Part shown: positions 63,557-64,000 of the stretch, one piece after another
Layout of the letters: each line of letters begins with the position of its first letter
Numbering within the stretch: the first letter of the stretch is position 1
Source of the DNA: Diplolepis rosae
Taxonomy: Eukaryota; Arthropoda; Insecta; Hymenoptera; Diplolepididae
Assembly (NCBI GenBank): GCA_030998225.1
Contig: JAPYXD010000484.1
Location: forward strand, 8,928,001-8,992,000
Length of the DNA: 64,000 nt
Direction: 5' to 3'
The notes under the pieces: model-generated
What the model saw: only the letters and a program-made list of their open reading frames with translations
Databases searched by the model: none
Told to the model about the DNA's origin: nothing
Program-made: the position numbers and the translations under genes

Positions 63557-64000
63557 TAACTGATTTCATAAAAACTATACAGAAAAAAAAAAATTTAATG
63601 TACCCTAAGAAAGATTATATTTGCAGTAAAATTGTGGAAGTTAAGAAGAATTATTACACAATAAAAAATCTAAAAACTGCAAACCCAACACAATAAAATA
63701 TTACCAAACAAAAACTGACCTGTTATTTGATTAAATAGACAGGCAAACCGTTGGTGAGAAAAATAATTGAAGTGATACAATCACAAATTTTTGTTTTTTC
63801 TTTCTTTCATTTCGTTGCGAGCAAGGTGACCACATAATTTTTGTAAAAACATTCCTGTCACTACGGATTTTTCTTCAAAACTGAGTTGCATTTGGCAACA
63901 GACTTGGAAAAGGCTTTGTAAAGTAAAGTGGAGGGTGAGGTTTTTTGTTTTGGAGAGCCTCGGATAAAGGGAAAGGAGAGAATAAAATGTGTAAAGATGT
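63557..64000. other. Non-coding end of window
   Basis: No gene or repeat is recognised in the last 440 bases. Confidence 0.3.

Overview
This is an AT-rich, intron-rich nuclear segment of an insect genome, probably a hymenopteran. The evidence is one fully reconstructable multi-exon metazoan gene with GT-AG introns, several insect-type mariner transposons, an R1-type LINE fragment, and a dense load of small foldback elements. The species cannot be named from the sequence.

Layout. Positions 1-32 kb hold no complete gene. There is one convincing internal exon of an unidentified plus-strand gene (1625-1795), a candidate first coding exon (23134-23280), an ORF1-only LINE copy (8902-9960), tRNA-derived SINE-like pieces, and many foldback elements. 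An almost intact mauritiana-type mariner lies at 28767-30019. Positions 32112-48875 carry the one confident gene: a minus-strand SLC23/NAT-family transporter with 13 coding exons and 586 codons, every exon joint in frame. Its introns are packed with mobile DNA: a DD41D-type element with arms of about 0.46 kb, a broken mariner carrying two further insertions, a foldback element carrying a third mariner, and GC-rich palindrome arrays. Positions 49-64 kb are again non-coding: a third copy of a large dispersed repeat, several TIR elements (one flanked by TTAA), a pre-miRNA-like hairpin, a perfect recursive-splice-type site (59074|59075), and a minus-strand hammerhead ribozyme motif (62647-62702) beside a tandem repeat of about 155 bp.

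How the parts may relate. The plus-strand exon at 1625 and the plus-strand recursive splice site at 59075 fit a giant plus-strand intron that contains the minus-strand transporter gene. This is inference. The strongest novelty candidates are the hammerhead-bearing locus and the arrays of short near-palindromes whose sequence differs from locus to locus while pairing is kept by compensatory changes. One of these arrays interrupts a mariner transposase gene and another pair sits in a LINE gag gene, so they behave like insertions.
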